Assembly: GCA_949130495.1 (NCBI GenBank)
Contig: OX422208.1
Location: 692,679,702 to 692,743,701 of the forward strand
Direction of reading: 5' to 3'
Length of the DNA: 64,000 nt
Source of the DNA: Sambucus nigra
Taxonomy: Eukaryota > Streptophyta > Magnoliopsida > Dipsacales > Adoxaceae
Part shown: positions 34,232-46,560 of the stretch, in pieces
Numbering within the stretch: position 1 is the first letter of the stretch
How the letters are laid out: each line of letters begins with the position of its first letter
The notes under the pieces: generated by a model
What the model saw: the letters and a program-made list of their open reading frames with translations, nothing else
The model's database searches: none
Told to the model about the DNA's origin: nothing
Program-made: the position numbers and the translations under genes

Positions 34232-35116
34232 TGATATGTCATAATAAGTCCTCGGCTCAACTCAGGACAAGCTCATCTCTAACCGACTCAACAAAGCATC
34301 CTAAATTTGAGTCATCTTATACAACTGGTTTGGCCTATCTCGGCCAATACATCTTATCTCGACTAGGAGCTGAGGAAACTAGAAACTTCGGCCTACTCAG
34401 CATCTCACCTGGTCTACATGTGGAAGGCCTAAAGTTATTAGGACAACTTATACTCTCATCTCTTCCTAGATGCAAGTAATTCGACACTACACTTGATAGA
34501 CATCAACATGCGATTCAGCGATGCCTCAGTCTTCTTGTACTTATCCAGGCCGACACTTCAACCTCAGCAAGACACTTTGGTCATCTTATAGTGTGCATTG
34601 AACGAATAATGCGTGACATAATGCACATGGGTTGTCAACACCACGTGATCCAAACCGTTACAATAACATCACTCACGCATGAGGAATATCTTATCATCAT
34701 TGTTTGCATGCCCCAGGAACAGATGGCATCACTTTGTTGGATAGTTGAAGTTGTTCATGCCTCATGCATGACTAGGGTGCACATGACACCACCCTAGCCA
34801 TATATATAGTTATCTTCTTCCTCATTGTAAAGGATCGATTATTCTCAACCCTAGAAAAACTCTGTCAAATTACACAGTAGAGAGAGAGAAAACCTTGATT
34901 GTTGTACTTATAGGCCACTAGTTCCCTTATTCTAGTGAAAGCTGCCATTCACACTGCACAGTGGACGTAAGCTTCGATCGAACCACTTATATCTGGCGTT
35001 ATCTTCTCCTTTGCCTCATCTCTTTCTGTATTTACGTACTTGTTCTTACACCATTGTAGTGCTGGTTTGAGCTATATTATTACATTGACTTGGTGGTACC
35101 TATTTTGGTATCATCA
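34232..35116 (+). repeat. 3' LTR of gypsy-2
   Basis: 885 bp, starting TGATATGTCATAATAAG and ending TTGGTATCATCA, paired with 22649-23532. Confidence 0.92.
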
Positions 35117-35118
35117 CT

Positions 35119-36190
35119 TGTGAATGAAACTAAAGTAGCAAAAAGGAAAAAGCAAACCAGTATGGATCACCTCATCATAAGAAGAGTAAATAATATGGCC
35201 AAGGGAAAAGATCAAGAATCATAGGGTATACTGACAGATCATCATCGAGTCATCTTTTATGCTCCCCGCTTGCCTCTCCATATGGGTAGTCAGAGAAGTA
35301 AGAACAATAGTCACACTCGAGCAAGTGGATGATAGAAACCATAGAACTACCCTGATAACATCCCCAAAAATTCTAAAATGGTGGGGGATTATCACTAAAA
35401 ACTGGCCATTTGGAAGGCCAGTCAAAACATGAAGGTCTAGGGAGTAAATGTCATATCACCCATCGATAAATGAAAGGTGGAGGTAGTTCCCCAACACCTA
35501 TTTTCCAACATCCGTATTGTAGACTTACCATGAATTGTTGCCAATGAATCTAAAAAAAGACTGAATCCCATGTCTTATACCCTATCCTTGGTGACAGGAT
35601 GTAAGTACTCGCTCTCCCAAAGAGCCACCACCCACTCAGGGAAACCCTTAACTTGGACGTGAATGATGTTGTTCTCCTAAATCTCTTAGGCAATGTGCAA
35701 TATAATAATAAATAAAAGAAGAACAAAAAATATCACAAGACATAAGAAAACATGCAACAAAAAGAAAATAAATGCATACCAAGTCTTTATGCACAACGTC
35801 AGAAAGATGCTTGGTAGGCTCGTGAAACTATTCTATCCGGTCTCTTGATTGAGGCACATGGTGGCACACCCCTAGGTCCCTCACCATTATCTCCTTAGGA
35901 AGCTCTACACCTACCCAATCATTAATCTTGTCAACCTCAGGCACTGGCTTCACGTCAGGAATATGCCCCATAAAGATACTTAATAACTCTCCAGCAGTAT
36001 CTCTCTTGGCCATAAAAGAGAGAAAACACTGACAAAAGCACTTGAAAAATAGAGAAACCTGAATCTCTGAGAAAGTAGAGAGAGAATGAGAAGTGAAAAG
36101 TGAATACAAAGGCCAAAAATCTGCCTTATATACACGGGCCAAATGCTTGACCAAATAAGAAAGCGTACGCTTGACCAATCGAGCAAGGGT
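35119..36190 (-). pseudogene. Plant-mobile-domain (PMD, PF10536-like) relic, N-terminal exons
   Basis: Read on minus, an exon from 36012 begins MAKRDTAGELLSIFMGHIPD and reads to KDL at a GTATGC donor near 35780, with one stop at 35832. After an intron of about 100 bp, the frame gives GFPEWVVALWESEYLHPVTK, GFSLFLDSL, then STFHLSMGDMTFTP. A one-base shift then gives LHVLTGLPNGQF. The TFHL..G(E/D)MT.T...V.LTGLP pattern is the core of the plant mobile domain. At least three stops and the shift show it is dead. Gypsy-2 lies immediately downstream and separates it from its presumed C-terminal part at 21340-22648. Confidence 0.6.
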
Positions 36191-36374
36191 ATGCTTTCCC
36201 GATCAATTAAGTGGCCTCAACACTTGCCCGATCAGTCAAGTGCCCCAGATCCAATAAAAATTAGTTTTTCTAATAAATTTTACCAAAATTCATATTCATT
36301 TCCAAATTCTTATACCAAGATCCAACGAATTCAAATCCATTTCTGTCTCAAACATATCAAATTCATTTTTCAAA
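36191..36374. other. Unassigned sequence upstream of PMD relic
   Basis: Contains CTTGACCAATCGAGCAAGG and similar CGATC-rich phrases; no gene seen. It could include the promoter of the PMD gene. Confidence 0.35.
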
Positions 36375-36845
36375 CGATTCGGTGTATCGACAAACACTTT
36401 GTCCTAAGTGGATACCTTCCTAAATGATTTGGTGAATTGATAAACACCTTGTCCAAATCGAACAACTTCATAAATGATTCAGTGTACCGACAAACACCTT
36501 TTCCCAAATGGACAACTTCCCAAATGATCCGATGTCTTGAGAAACACCTTTTCCCAAGCGAATACGTAACACTTTGTCCCAAATGGACACCTTCCTTAAC
36601 GATTCGATGTATCGACAAACACCTTTTCCCAAGCGAACATCTTCCTAAATGGTTTGGTTTATTGACAAACGCCTTGTCCCAATGGGATACTTTCCTAAAT
36701 GATTCGGTGTATTGATAAACACGTTATCCCAATTGGACTCCTTACTAAATAATTTTGTGTATCGATAAACACCTTATCCTAAACAAACACTTTCCTAATA
36801 ATTTGGTGTATCGACAAACTCCTTATCCTAGATGGACGCTTCATC
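36375..36845. repeat. 49-50-bp tandem array
   Basis: About nine imperfect copies of a unit starting GATTCGGTGTATCGACAAAC, then ACCTTRTCCCAARYGGACAC and CTTCCTAAAT. Copies begin near 36376, 36425, 36475, 36525, 36601, 36650, 36700, 36750 and 36800. One unit carries a 26-bp insertion. It is not linked to any gypsy element seen here. Confidence 0.85.
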
Positions 36846-37688
36846 TAAACAACCTAATATTTCACCTCACCCCATGTGGATGTTAACTAACATGTCATCA
36901 TCTTTCGTAAGGCATCGTCGGGATAGAATCACAACCCCTTGCAATAATAAACTCTCCAAAAGGATTAATCCAAAAAACACCCCATCAGAGGTAAAGAAAA
37001 TCCCTAAAAGTCACATAATGGTTTCTCTCTTTCCAACAATGTTTGTCCAAAATGAACTCGGTTGTTGAGGGGCTCTGTAGGTACCCCATTTTGCTCCATA
37101 AAGGTAGATACACCTACTATGGACTTCCAACGTCGCAACAGCCAGACTAAGCTCATAAGAGTCTTCCTAAAAGTCTAAATACCTAAAACAACATTACCCA
37201 ACATAATCAAACCAATCAATAATGGGCCCAAAGTCCCAGTGTGAAATGCGCTTGTCGATCGGTCATGCGTGCACAGTAACCTTGATCGATTGATCATGAG
37301 CCCCAGAATTTTGTCTACAAAAGGCCTTCCCTAACCGATTAGAGGCATTAACTCCACCCTATTAAATAAGAGCATTATGTCCAGGTGCATTTTGTTTTCC
37401 CAAAACCCTTGAAACTCTATCCATTTGTCATCAAAACCCTCTTTAATTTAGATCTATTATTTTAACTTCTAACCCAAATTTGCCTTTCATCGTCCAAGTC
37501 CAAACACAACCAAAAAAACCCATTACCCCTTTTTTCCTTACTTTTTTCCTATTTAAGGTACTTTTTCTTTGAACATATCGTTAGATCTAAGATGGAACAC
37601 TGTCGAAACGTAAAAGAGTTGCATAACTTTGCACGTACATGATCCTATCATTTTATTTTAAATTTTTGATACAAAAGGGTGGTGTTGA
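36846..37688. other. Unassigned, probable LTR-type sequence
   Basis: No gene seen. It contains TGTAGGTACCCCATTTTGCT at about 37076, a phrase like the start of plant LTRs, and GATCGATTGATCATGAGCCC at about 37292. Confidence 0.35.
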
Positions 37689-38263
37689 TGTAACACCACC
37701 CCTAAACTGCTTTATCTGGGGTTTTTTACAGCCTGGTCTTTATACAAAGGCAATGTCTGAAATACGTTGACTTTGATAATGCATACAGTGGATACGTACG
37801 CATATTAGAAAAGCATGATATTTAAAACTCAAGTCAAAACATGTGTATATTCATCCATTTCTTAAAAATAAACAAAAATTCTTTAAAATCATGAATGTCC
37901 TCATATAGGCTGGAGGATCGTTAGATCCGGGGATTTCATCTACTATTTTGATCTTAATTATGGAAGTTCATTTATTTATTCATCATCAAGAAGTTTCATG
38001 AGTGAAATAATATTTTACAAGTTCTTTTACTAACTCAAACATATATATATTTCTAGATTTATTTTATTTCACTCTTAAGACATCTGGAATGATATAAAAA
38101 AATACTAGATCTTTTAGGTCAAGCCTCTATATGAGGTGAAATCACTTTTCACTCATTCACGAACTACTTTGTAGTTTGAATCATTTTGTGCGAGTACATA
38201 GGCTCACTCGAACTATAATCCAAGTGAACAAGTCTGACTTTGTACACACACAAACACACACAC

Positions 38264-38276
<13 letters not shown>

Positions 38277-38326
<50 letters not shown>
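38277..38326. repeat. (TA)n microsatellite
   Basis: About 24 TA units after a CA/CATA-rich leader, inside Ogre-like LTR copy A; copy B lacks it. Confidence 0.9.
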
Positions 38327-38328
<2 letters not shown>

Positions 38329-38724
38329 ATCTCCTTTGTTTATATTACCTACACATACATCCCACATTGTTGTGCACAACTTACTCATATACTGACTATC
38401 TTCATATTTATTATTTCTTTTATACCGTAGAATGCTCGCACACATACTTTATATCGAAATTTGAGATCTAAAGGGTGGAGTGGGTTCCTAACACTTTCCC
38501 AAACTATAATCCAGTCAGACCTTTGAGTTTTTTATTAACACACAGATCACTTGCCATCACTAGGTTTCTACGGAGGCTTACCCCCACTTTTGTCTTTTTT
38601 CAGTAAAATGGACTGGCAACACCATTTATTTTCAAAATAATTCAAGGAGATGGAGATGACCACATGTCACTACCAATGACCTTATCCTCTATCTTATCAT
38701 CCCAAAAGTAAGTGCGCGCATGGT

Positions 38725-38738
38725 GGGGGGGGGGGGGG
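38725..38738. repeat. Poly-G run (14 G)
   Basis: Fourteen G in a row; the corresponding part of copy B (48150-48165, read on minus) has only short G runs. Confidence 0.9.
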
Positions 38739-38771
38739 AAGAAAGGAGCACTGCGTCAGGTTGGGTTCTCA

Positions 38772-40430
38772 CACTTGTATCTTCATGTTTTCATAAAAAT
38801 ATGACTAAACAATAGAAAAGAGGACTTACCTTTATCTAATGCATTGATCAAGTTTTTTTATATAAAGCCCTTTGAATCATCTTGTTAATTTATCGTACAT
38901 AACCTTCATCACTTTGACAAAAATATGAATGTTGGTGATTCGGCGTAAATATTTCATACTTATCCGCTTAATTTTGGCACTTTTACGGTCCCGTGAATTA
39001 TAATTAGACTGCTTTATCTCATAATCATGCTACTAAACGTTTGGGTAAGTATTTCTTGTTTCGTATATTTCTCTTTTATTTTATAGGTATTTCGTGCAAG
39101 TGTATGCGAGAGGAAAATTGAAACGGTGAAAGAAATGATGGAAAGGAGATTCAAGGGAAGTCATGTAATTTTTCATCCATAATCCGGAGGTGGAAAGGAA
39201 AATTGAAGGGCTTGAAGTAACGAGCACACTGAAAGAAATGGTACCCAAATCCGAGCAACGGTTAAGAAGTTACAAGCGTTAAAAGATGAGAAGAAAATCC
39301 AGGGGAAAAAGTGGAATATCAAAATTTCTCCCTAGGCAAACCGGTTTGGAATGCAGGAGAACCAGTTCACTAGGGAAAACTAGTTCAGGGACAAGGCGAA
39401 CCGGTTCAATTTACCTGTTACGGGATTTTCACTTTTATCCTTATTTTTAGCTAAAGAGTAGTAGGATTTTAAAACACTTCCAAAATGACCCAAGACGAAT
39501 GTAACATCTGATTAGGGTCTAATACTTTAGTTTTACATAGTTTTTGAGAGGAGAAGAAGGCTAAGAAAGTAGAAAAAAAAATAAGACTCGATTATTGTCC
39601 ATATTTGCATGCAAATTCAATATACGTATAACTTTCTTCTAATTTCCATTCAAGCTTTGATTTTCGTATGATCTTTCTCCTTTATTTATTCTTTGATATT
39701 GTTTATATGTTTAGTCGCAATAATTCCATCATCATGTCTCCATGCTACGTAAAAATCACATGCATCGTTAGAACTAACATTTCTAGCTAGGTTTTTAGAG
39801 GGTTGTGAACCCAACCTAGGTATTATGGACATTTACAAAATTGAATAGATTTAAATAAATAATTAGGAGGTTTGGCACTTTATCGTAACATGTATTATAG
39901 ACTTTTTAACTTCGTTTTTCGTAGGTAGCCTGAGTATTTAAGGATATAATACGTGTGTCGACAATTTTGTCGTTCCCATTAAAAAAAATTTGACTAGATA
40001 TTGCATGGAGTAAAATCCCCATATGTTTAGTACTTTGATAAATTTAAGGTTTTCTATTAATTGTATATTTAGTTCTTGACAGTCTTATATCCAACATAAT
40101 TACTGACGGTTCTGAAGAGTGTATCCCTGCCCTATTTTTCTCAAATAGTTTATTTCAAAAATCAAACGTTTAGTCTTGCATTCATTTAGTTAATTTGCAT
40201 TTATTAGTTAGCTTGAATAAGTTCGTAGAAATTCTCATAAAAAATTTCATCACCTTTTCTTATTTCTTTTGTGAGTCGATAATTAGGTTTTGGACACCTT
40301 TCCTTAGTAATTTTCATGACCATTATCCTATTCCCTGAGTTCGACACTCGACTTATCGAGTTTTTAACTTGAGCAATTAACTTGCACTTGTGCCGTAGTT
40401 ACACGCTCTGCACACAATTTTTCAGCCGCG
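38772..40430 (+). repeat. Possible Ty3/gypsy (Athila-like) LTR remnant
   Basis: The region is mostly non-coding. Its right part has CTGAGTTCGACACTCGACTT, then ATCGAGTTTTTAACTTGAG and AACTTGCACTTGTGCCGT at 40337-40396, resembling the 3' end of Athila-type LTRs. No matching second LTR or PBS was found. The left half (38772-39040) shows nothing recognisable. Confidence 0.3.
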
Positions 40431-41124
40431 TCAGTTAGAATCTCAAAATTTTCTCTCTCTTTCCCAGTATGGTGTGCTTAATGTAGATTATTGAGGGAAT
40501 ATAACCTACTATATATATGGTGAGAAAGGTCCTAATTTCCTAGTTAGACTAGAATTCTACCATCCACCACAGTCGAATTTGATTAGGAAACTAATCCACC
40601 ATTATTATCCTTAATATTTAAATAACTTATTTAAAAGAATCCTATCAAATCCAAATTCTTATGTGGACCACATTAAGTAGGAAACTTATATTTAATTAAA
40701 TAATTAATTTTGAATTATCTTAATTTGGAAATTAAAAATAAATAAATATTTTTATAAGTTTCCCACTTGGTCCATATAATAATTCCACTCTATCATTTGA
40801 TTCAAGGAACATAAAGCACACAATAAACTTCGAAATAGACACAATCAATTAATTACCTTGATTAAATAATCCACAAATATGAGTCACAACGGTTCCATAC
40901 AAATTCAAGAGCATAGTTCCTTCCATGTACAACGTCAATGTCATGTTTAATTAGGCCAAAATTCTGGGTGGTCAATAATGGTCCATAATGTCTTTATAAA
41001 AATACTAATTATGTCACCATCATTCTTTCACATGCATGTATACAATAAAGACACATATATAGAATTTACACACACCTTATCGATATTATAATGTAGTGTA
41101 AAAATAAGCACCAACAATCCACAA
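40431..41124 (-). repeat. Possible copia 3' region with PPT and LTR start
   Basis: Read on minus, GGACCAAGTGGGAAAC near 40760 resembles the polypurine tract that follows copia pol, and ACCATATATATAGTAGG near 40520 looks like an LTR TATA box. It lies about 370 bp downstream of the copia relic at 41125-41760. No second LTR was matched. Confidence 0.35.
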
Positions 41125-41760
41125 CATCAAGATTTTATTGGCTAAAGTTTAGACCCATATCTTAAGCATGCTTCATAAATGTCTTTTGTGATAGCCCATT
41201 AATGTGGATTTTCTATATTAACACTAGTACAAATGTGGTCAAGTGACACTCGTTGTTTACGAATTTCTTCTTTAATTGAAAGGTATTTACATTCAATGTG
41301 CTTAGTTACTCTTAGAATACCTAACACTCTTTATAAATAAGATTGATGCGACATTATTATAATATTTTTGCAGTTTGGTAATAGTGTCGACAACTTCAAG
41401 TCCTGAAATAAAGTCATGCTGCCATAATACATAAGGTGTATTCTTAAAGCATGCTACAAAATTAGTTTTTATAATAGTTAATGGATTATTTTCCACTCTT
41501 TCATTATATTGAACATTAAGCCAAAACAAACATACTTAAGCAAGAGTGTACTTCATACTATCCATAAATCTAGTAAAATCTGAGTTTTAATTATTGATCC
41601 TCTTTTAAGTAAAAGTCATTATAAATGTGAGCATATAATCTTTTAAGTATCTCATTACTTTATACATCGTACTCTTAAAAACCATATAAAATATTTTGTT
41701 TCTCTACTTTCTAATTCCTTGCTTTTATAATAAGAAATTAAATATCTTAACTTACTCCTG
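41125..41760 (-). pseudogene. Ty1/copia polyprotein C-terminal relic (RNase H)
   Basis: Read on minus, traces of RYLKDYMLTF and SDFTRFMDSMKYTLA lead into an open stretch with IIKTNFVACFKNT, VLWQHDFISGLEVVDTIT and KYYNNVASILFIK, then a broken continuation. This matches the copia RNase H order (E-A/F-V-A-C-F..T, W..FISGL.V.D.I, Y.DN..A...K...SKHI). Stops are frequent. Earlier domains of this element are not recognisable in the AT-rich sequence upstream. Confidence 0.55.
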
Positions 41761-42852
41761 TTGATCTTAAGGTGTATACATATATACAACGATTAAATAC
41801 ATAATGATATTATTTCTAAAAATACCGTTCATGGGAACTTACTTAAGTTCATACAATTATCTTTGAATACATATACACGTGGTTGAGTGAACTTTAATAA
41901 GAAAAATAGTTTTCATATCCACTATATGTAACTCTCAATCAAAATCAGCTATTAAAGCCATAAGAATTCCGTGTATATTTATAACCTTTTCCTCATTAAT
42001 GGTGAAATATTTTACTACATGTTTAATATTATATCGTTAAATTACCATTTGCGCCATGTTAGGTCTTTAATGACCCACTCGTACACAACTCTTGTGTGTT
42101 AATTAGGCAATTCAACGAGATCCTAAACTTAATTGTAGTCCATTATTTTCCTTTCTTCTTATGACTTATGAAAATAAAACCAGATCATTAGTTATCCCTT
42201 TGCCAAATTCATATTCATGTAGATATACCACATAATCATTCAGGACTATAGACTCCTTTTAGGATCTTTTTAATACCATTTCTTATGGTTTTATCTATAT
42301 TTGTCGGTGACAATACCATTATCTAGTGGTTGATCATTTATTTGTTCTTTGTTGTTATACAACACAACAACTGAAAGAACAATTATTCAAGAAAGTTATG
42401 GGTAATGGGATTAGTACCTTGCATCCCATTTTAACCATTTTTCATGATTTGCTAGTCCTGCTAATTTCACCATTCATAAGAAATTTGACATTTTTGATTC
42501 TCTTTAATGAAACAAGTACATGTCTATGACTTTTATATGATCTATATAGGCCCACTTTAAGGTAATTTTATCATAATCTCCCACTTGGGCCACATATGGC
42601 ATCCTTATATTAGACATCATAACACCTTAAAATCATAACTCGACTATTATGATTTGTAAGAGATATTACGAAAATTTTGTCCACTAAATTCATAAAAGGG
42701 AGTCTAGAATCAATTTTGGTACAAGATTAAAGAGTTTCATCAATAAGGCTGCGATTATAATGCAAGATCAAAACAATATTTAAAAGAAATATGTCAAAAT
42801 TTTATTTTATACAAAACATCAAATGAAAACTATAACATTTGAAAAGGGTATT

Positions 42853-42890
<38 letters not shown>

Positions 42891-43720
42891 GAAAGATTCT
42901 TTAGAAACTCAAATAAAAATCCCTCATGATTAAGTCTAGACAAACATTTTCCAAGAAAACTGAAAACATTGAGGGTTTATGAAAAAATAAATGGGGATTT
43001 GATTCCCCAAGAACATAAGAATACTAAACTTATTTTCATTTCTTGTTTGTTTTGTAAGTAATTGTTCCATTGAATCTAAACAATTTCGTAGCACCCTAAG
43101 TTTAATTTGAAACATACACAATTCAAACATTTAAAATTCTTTTTGAACCATACATTATGTTTCACACAATCTACCTTAACGTGCTTGGGTATGTCACATA
43201 ATAGGTATCTACTAGTATGAAAATGATAGCGCATATATACATTTAATCTCTAGCATTATTATTCTGAGTGTGCAACATCATTTGCATTAAAATAACACTT
43301 AATCTATTTAATCTCTTCAAACTTTAGATGGAATGTTCCACACATTGTTCATCATGAATAACGTGTTCATATTTAAAAGTTACATATAAAAATATAACAT
43401 AATTACTTCATTATAAGAAGTTAGCCTCGAGAGAATTAAAATAAATGAGATATGATTTGTAGAGAAACAAAATGAGATACAATAATATGATAAAATAATG
43501 GGATAAATTTCTAACTACATTAATGCCTTGATTTGAAAATAAATACATTAATAACTTTATACTATATAGAGTGCATAACAGTGTTAATTCTTCAGTAGTA
43601 ACCATGGACTATCAATTTATGATGCTTGTAGATTACTTTACTAGGTATAATGTTAACTTTATTGTCCATTCAATCACTCAAAATAAATTCCTTCTAAGGA
43701 ATAATCTTGTTTAAAGAAAT
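41761..43720. other. AT-rich sequence, heavily decayed copia-like
   Basis: No domain read. Read on minus, GGCCCAAGTGGGAGATTATG near 42570 is a second PPT-like motif, followed by a TATA-like CCTATATAGATC. A (TA)n run lies at 42855-42888. Short open frames have no family motif. Confidence 0.35.
42855..42888. repeat. (TA)n microsatellite
   Basis: About 17 TA units. Confidence 0.95.
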
Positions 43721-45582
43721 TGTGACACCCCGTAATATTTAATAATAAATTGATTAGGTCTAAATTAAACCATACAGGAATCTGAATAATTAAGTACCAT
43801 TCTAAGCATGGGAAAAGACTAAAATATAAAAAAAAAATAAGAGGAAAACTAAATATAAACAAATGAACTATCGATCAACTCTGATACTATAATAAATGCC
43901 CAAAAAATCTATATAGTTAACTATAACATACAAGTCAACTCCCAAAATATGAAATGTATAAGTACTATGTACGTCTTTCCATGCTACCAAAAAATAGTAA
44001 AAATGGTGACTATATATGGCGCACATGCCAGGGACACCTATATCCTAATGCGTATCAGCAACGAGAAAGATGGGTGACCATAATGATATCTATCAAGGCT
44101 ATGGCATGGGCATCATGAGTAAAGGATGAATCACCACGCCTACCAATCACCCATATAGTCTACCATACCCAAGGCTATATGATTAAATCTACCCTTAAAT
44201 TCATCTCGAATATGAGTACTTAGACGTGTGACCCAGGGGTTATATGATCAAGACTTACTCGTCTACTCACCGAGGTGCCATCACCGTCCACGTCACATGT
44301 ACCCCTATAAAGGAATCCCCCATTGGTATGATATCCACGAGTATACACATTGTATTCATTTTACATAGGTAAGATAATAAAAGATATTATCAAAACATGG
44401 AAATCTAATCAAAATTTAGAAATTAATCACTTTTGTATTTTTATAAATTTAGATAAATAATAAATTGACCACGTATTAAAAACATAGGAACTACCCTAAT
44501 AACATGCTTGAATAGAGTTAATTAAATCCAAAGGCAAACCTAAATCATCATCCAAACCCAAATATCCAATCCAATAACCCAAAGTCAAAATTTCCAAATA
44601 CATGTCAATGTCGATCGATTGTTCAATTACCGATCGATCGTTCCCTACAGATTTGCCAAAAAACCCACTTCGAACTTCATCTTTCCCAACTCAACATAAC
44701 TCAAACCAAAACTTCATGAATGGACCTGAAATTTTCATATAATATTTATATAACATCTAAACAATAAATCCATAAATAAAATATGATTAAAACATGACTC
44801 TATCGTCAAAATCCCAATTTCAATTCAAGATTTAACATAAAATCCAAATCTATATCAAGAACCCTGAAAATTCAATATTTATCAATTTAATTCCAATCTC
44901 TTAGGATTTATGCATATATTCAATAGGTTTATGAATGATTCAGACTAAAAGTCAGTTCCTATACATAATTTAACAACCCCAACTCAAATTTAAATAGAAA
45001 TCAACCAAACTAATGCAAATTGACACACATTTCTACTATATTAGTTTAGTTACGAATTTAGTAAAATTAATTTATATAAATGAGATCTAAATTACAATTA
45101 GGATTTAGAGTTACATAGATAGGCATAATCTAAATCAAGGTCAATCATACAAATATTCTAATTACACTTGCCTTAAAACTTGATGAAGAAAAAGGGCCAA
45201 GATCTTCTGAGATTCAATCCTCTTCATTGAGTATTCCTCTCTTTAAGTCGAAAGATCACCAAATTATGTTTATGTGTTAAAATGAACCTCCCAATGATTC
45301 ATTAAGACCTCTTAAAAACGAAATTGAGCTTTGGCCTAAAATAAGCCCTTAAGTAACTTGCCTAAATTAACCCTTAACTAATATAAAAATCCCACAATTC
45401 ATTATACTAACCCAATATGCCCAAAAAACCTTAGTTTACGTTAAAAAAACATTATTTTAAATTTACCAACTCTCATAAATAATAAACCTTATGAACATTA
45501 TTTATAAATGTCATACATACAAAATATAATCTAATTTAATTTAAAAATCACTTAAGTCATAAATAATTGGTTTGGTGTAACA
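43721..45582. repeat. Possible solo LTR, 1.86 kb
   Basis: The ends are TGTGACACC and GGTGTAACA, a short imperfect inverted repeat with TG...CA, as in LTRs of plant gypsy elements whose LTR starts TGTGACACCCC. No coding sequence lies inside. The flanking 5-mers differ (GAAAT, CAACA), so no target duplication supports it. An alternative is a fragment of a larger LTR element. Confidence 0.4.
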
Positions 45583-45739
45583 CAACATTATAGTTCACTA
45601 CTTCATAGTCATTTGGACCTGTCATCGAGGGGATGGTCCAAATAAGAAAACCATCAATATCAAATTCCACACTAATCCATAATCACTTATAATACTCACT
45701 CACGTTCAAAATATTTATTAATATTTTACTGTGTCTTAA

Positions 45740-45809
<70 letters not shown>

Positions 45810-46560
45810 CACCATTTATTTTTTTGCTCAATCATTGTAATTGGTCTTATAGGCTACCGAATCACAGTGATTGAGTAAGAAGTAATATGTATGTAACATT
45901 ACAAAGTATCAACACCCTAACATTCAATATATCATAAATGGACCCGTAAGCAACCAAAACATGCATGATATGAAAGCATATGTCTAATATTTGTATCTTA
46001 TGTAATGGAGCACTATAATGAACATCGAAACTTATATTATATAAATATTAGAGATAAACACGCATGTGTTCATAAACACCCGTAATACATGAATAAATTA
46101 TATTGTTGTTTATTGCTTAATTTGAAATTCATGAAATATTTTAATTTGACTAATGTGAAAATCAAATAGACAGAGTACTTACACGAGACATTAGGTGAAT
46201 AATAATAAATGAGTGAGACATAATTAATTTACTTTCACTTCATCGTCCATAATGTCAAAACTTATGTATATATGGGGACCAAATTATATAGAAATGGTCC
46301 AAAATTCTTCAATGGTTATATTAATACGCAATATTATTGTATCGAAAAGAGCGTTAAGTTGTTGATTTTTTTCAGGATACTTGATTTGGTGGCAAGCTAA
46401 TTAATTTTAGAAATCATGGCATCTGCGTTTGATGTCCTATAATTTCTTATTAAATTAACATACGAGTGGCATATGATTTTGATGTCCACTAATATTAATT
46501 ATTATTAAGTGATTGCACATAATACATCAACAATTTAACATTCTCATACATGAGTCTAAT
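45583..46560. other. AT-rich intergenic sequence
   Basis: No gene seen. It includes a (TA)n run at 45746-45808. Confidence 0.5.
45746..45808. repeat. (TA)n microsatellite
   Basis: About 31 TA units. Confidence 0.95.

Larger units (their letters stand above)
22649..35116 (+). mobile_element. gypsy-2: Tat-type Ty3/gypsy retrotransposon, degenerate
   Basis: A full-length plus-strand element of 12.47 kb with two LTRs of about 885 bp, PBS, gag, protease, RT, RNase H, second RNase H, integrase, a 162-bp tandem array, an antisense ORF and PPT. PBS, PPT and LTR ends match gypsy-1, so they belong to one family. The LTRs differ at about one position in five in a 92-bp stretch compared by eye, mostly transitions, so it is old. 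No clean target duplication remains (TTGGT left, CTTGT right). It sits in a PMD relic. Confidence 0.92.
37689..38771 (+). repeat. Ogre-like LTR, copy A (plus)
   Basis: Positions 37752-38771 are an inverted copy of 48115-48970. Shared landmarks are AATGTCTGAA at the outer end, CATATAGGCT near the middle, GTGCGAGTACRTAGGCTCAC, GTTCCTAACACTTTCCC and GGGTTCTCA at the end. The GTGCCTAACACCTTCCC-type phrase is typical of Ogre-type LTRs. The start at TGTAACACC (37689) is a guess. A (TA)n run at 38277-38326 and a G run at 38725-38738 have expanded in this copy. No PBS follows, so it may be a solo LTR. Confidence 0.5.

Noticed and set aside
38176..38430. Open frame in Ogre-like LTR copy A
   Set aside because: It is created by CA and TA microsatellites within an LTR.
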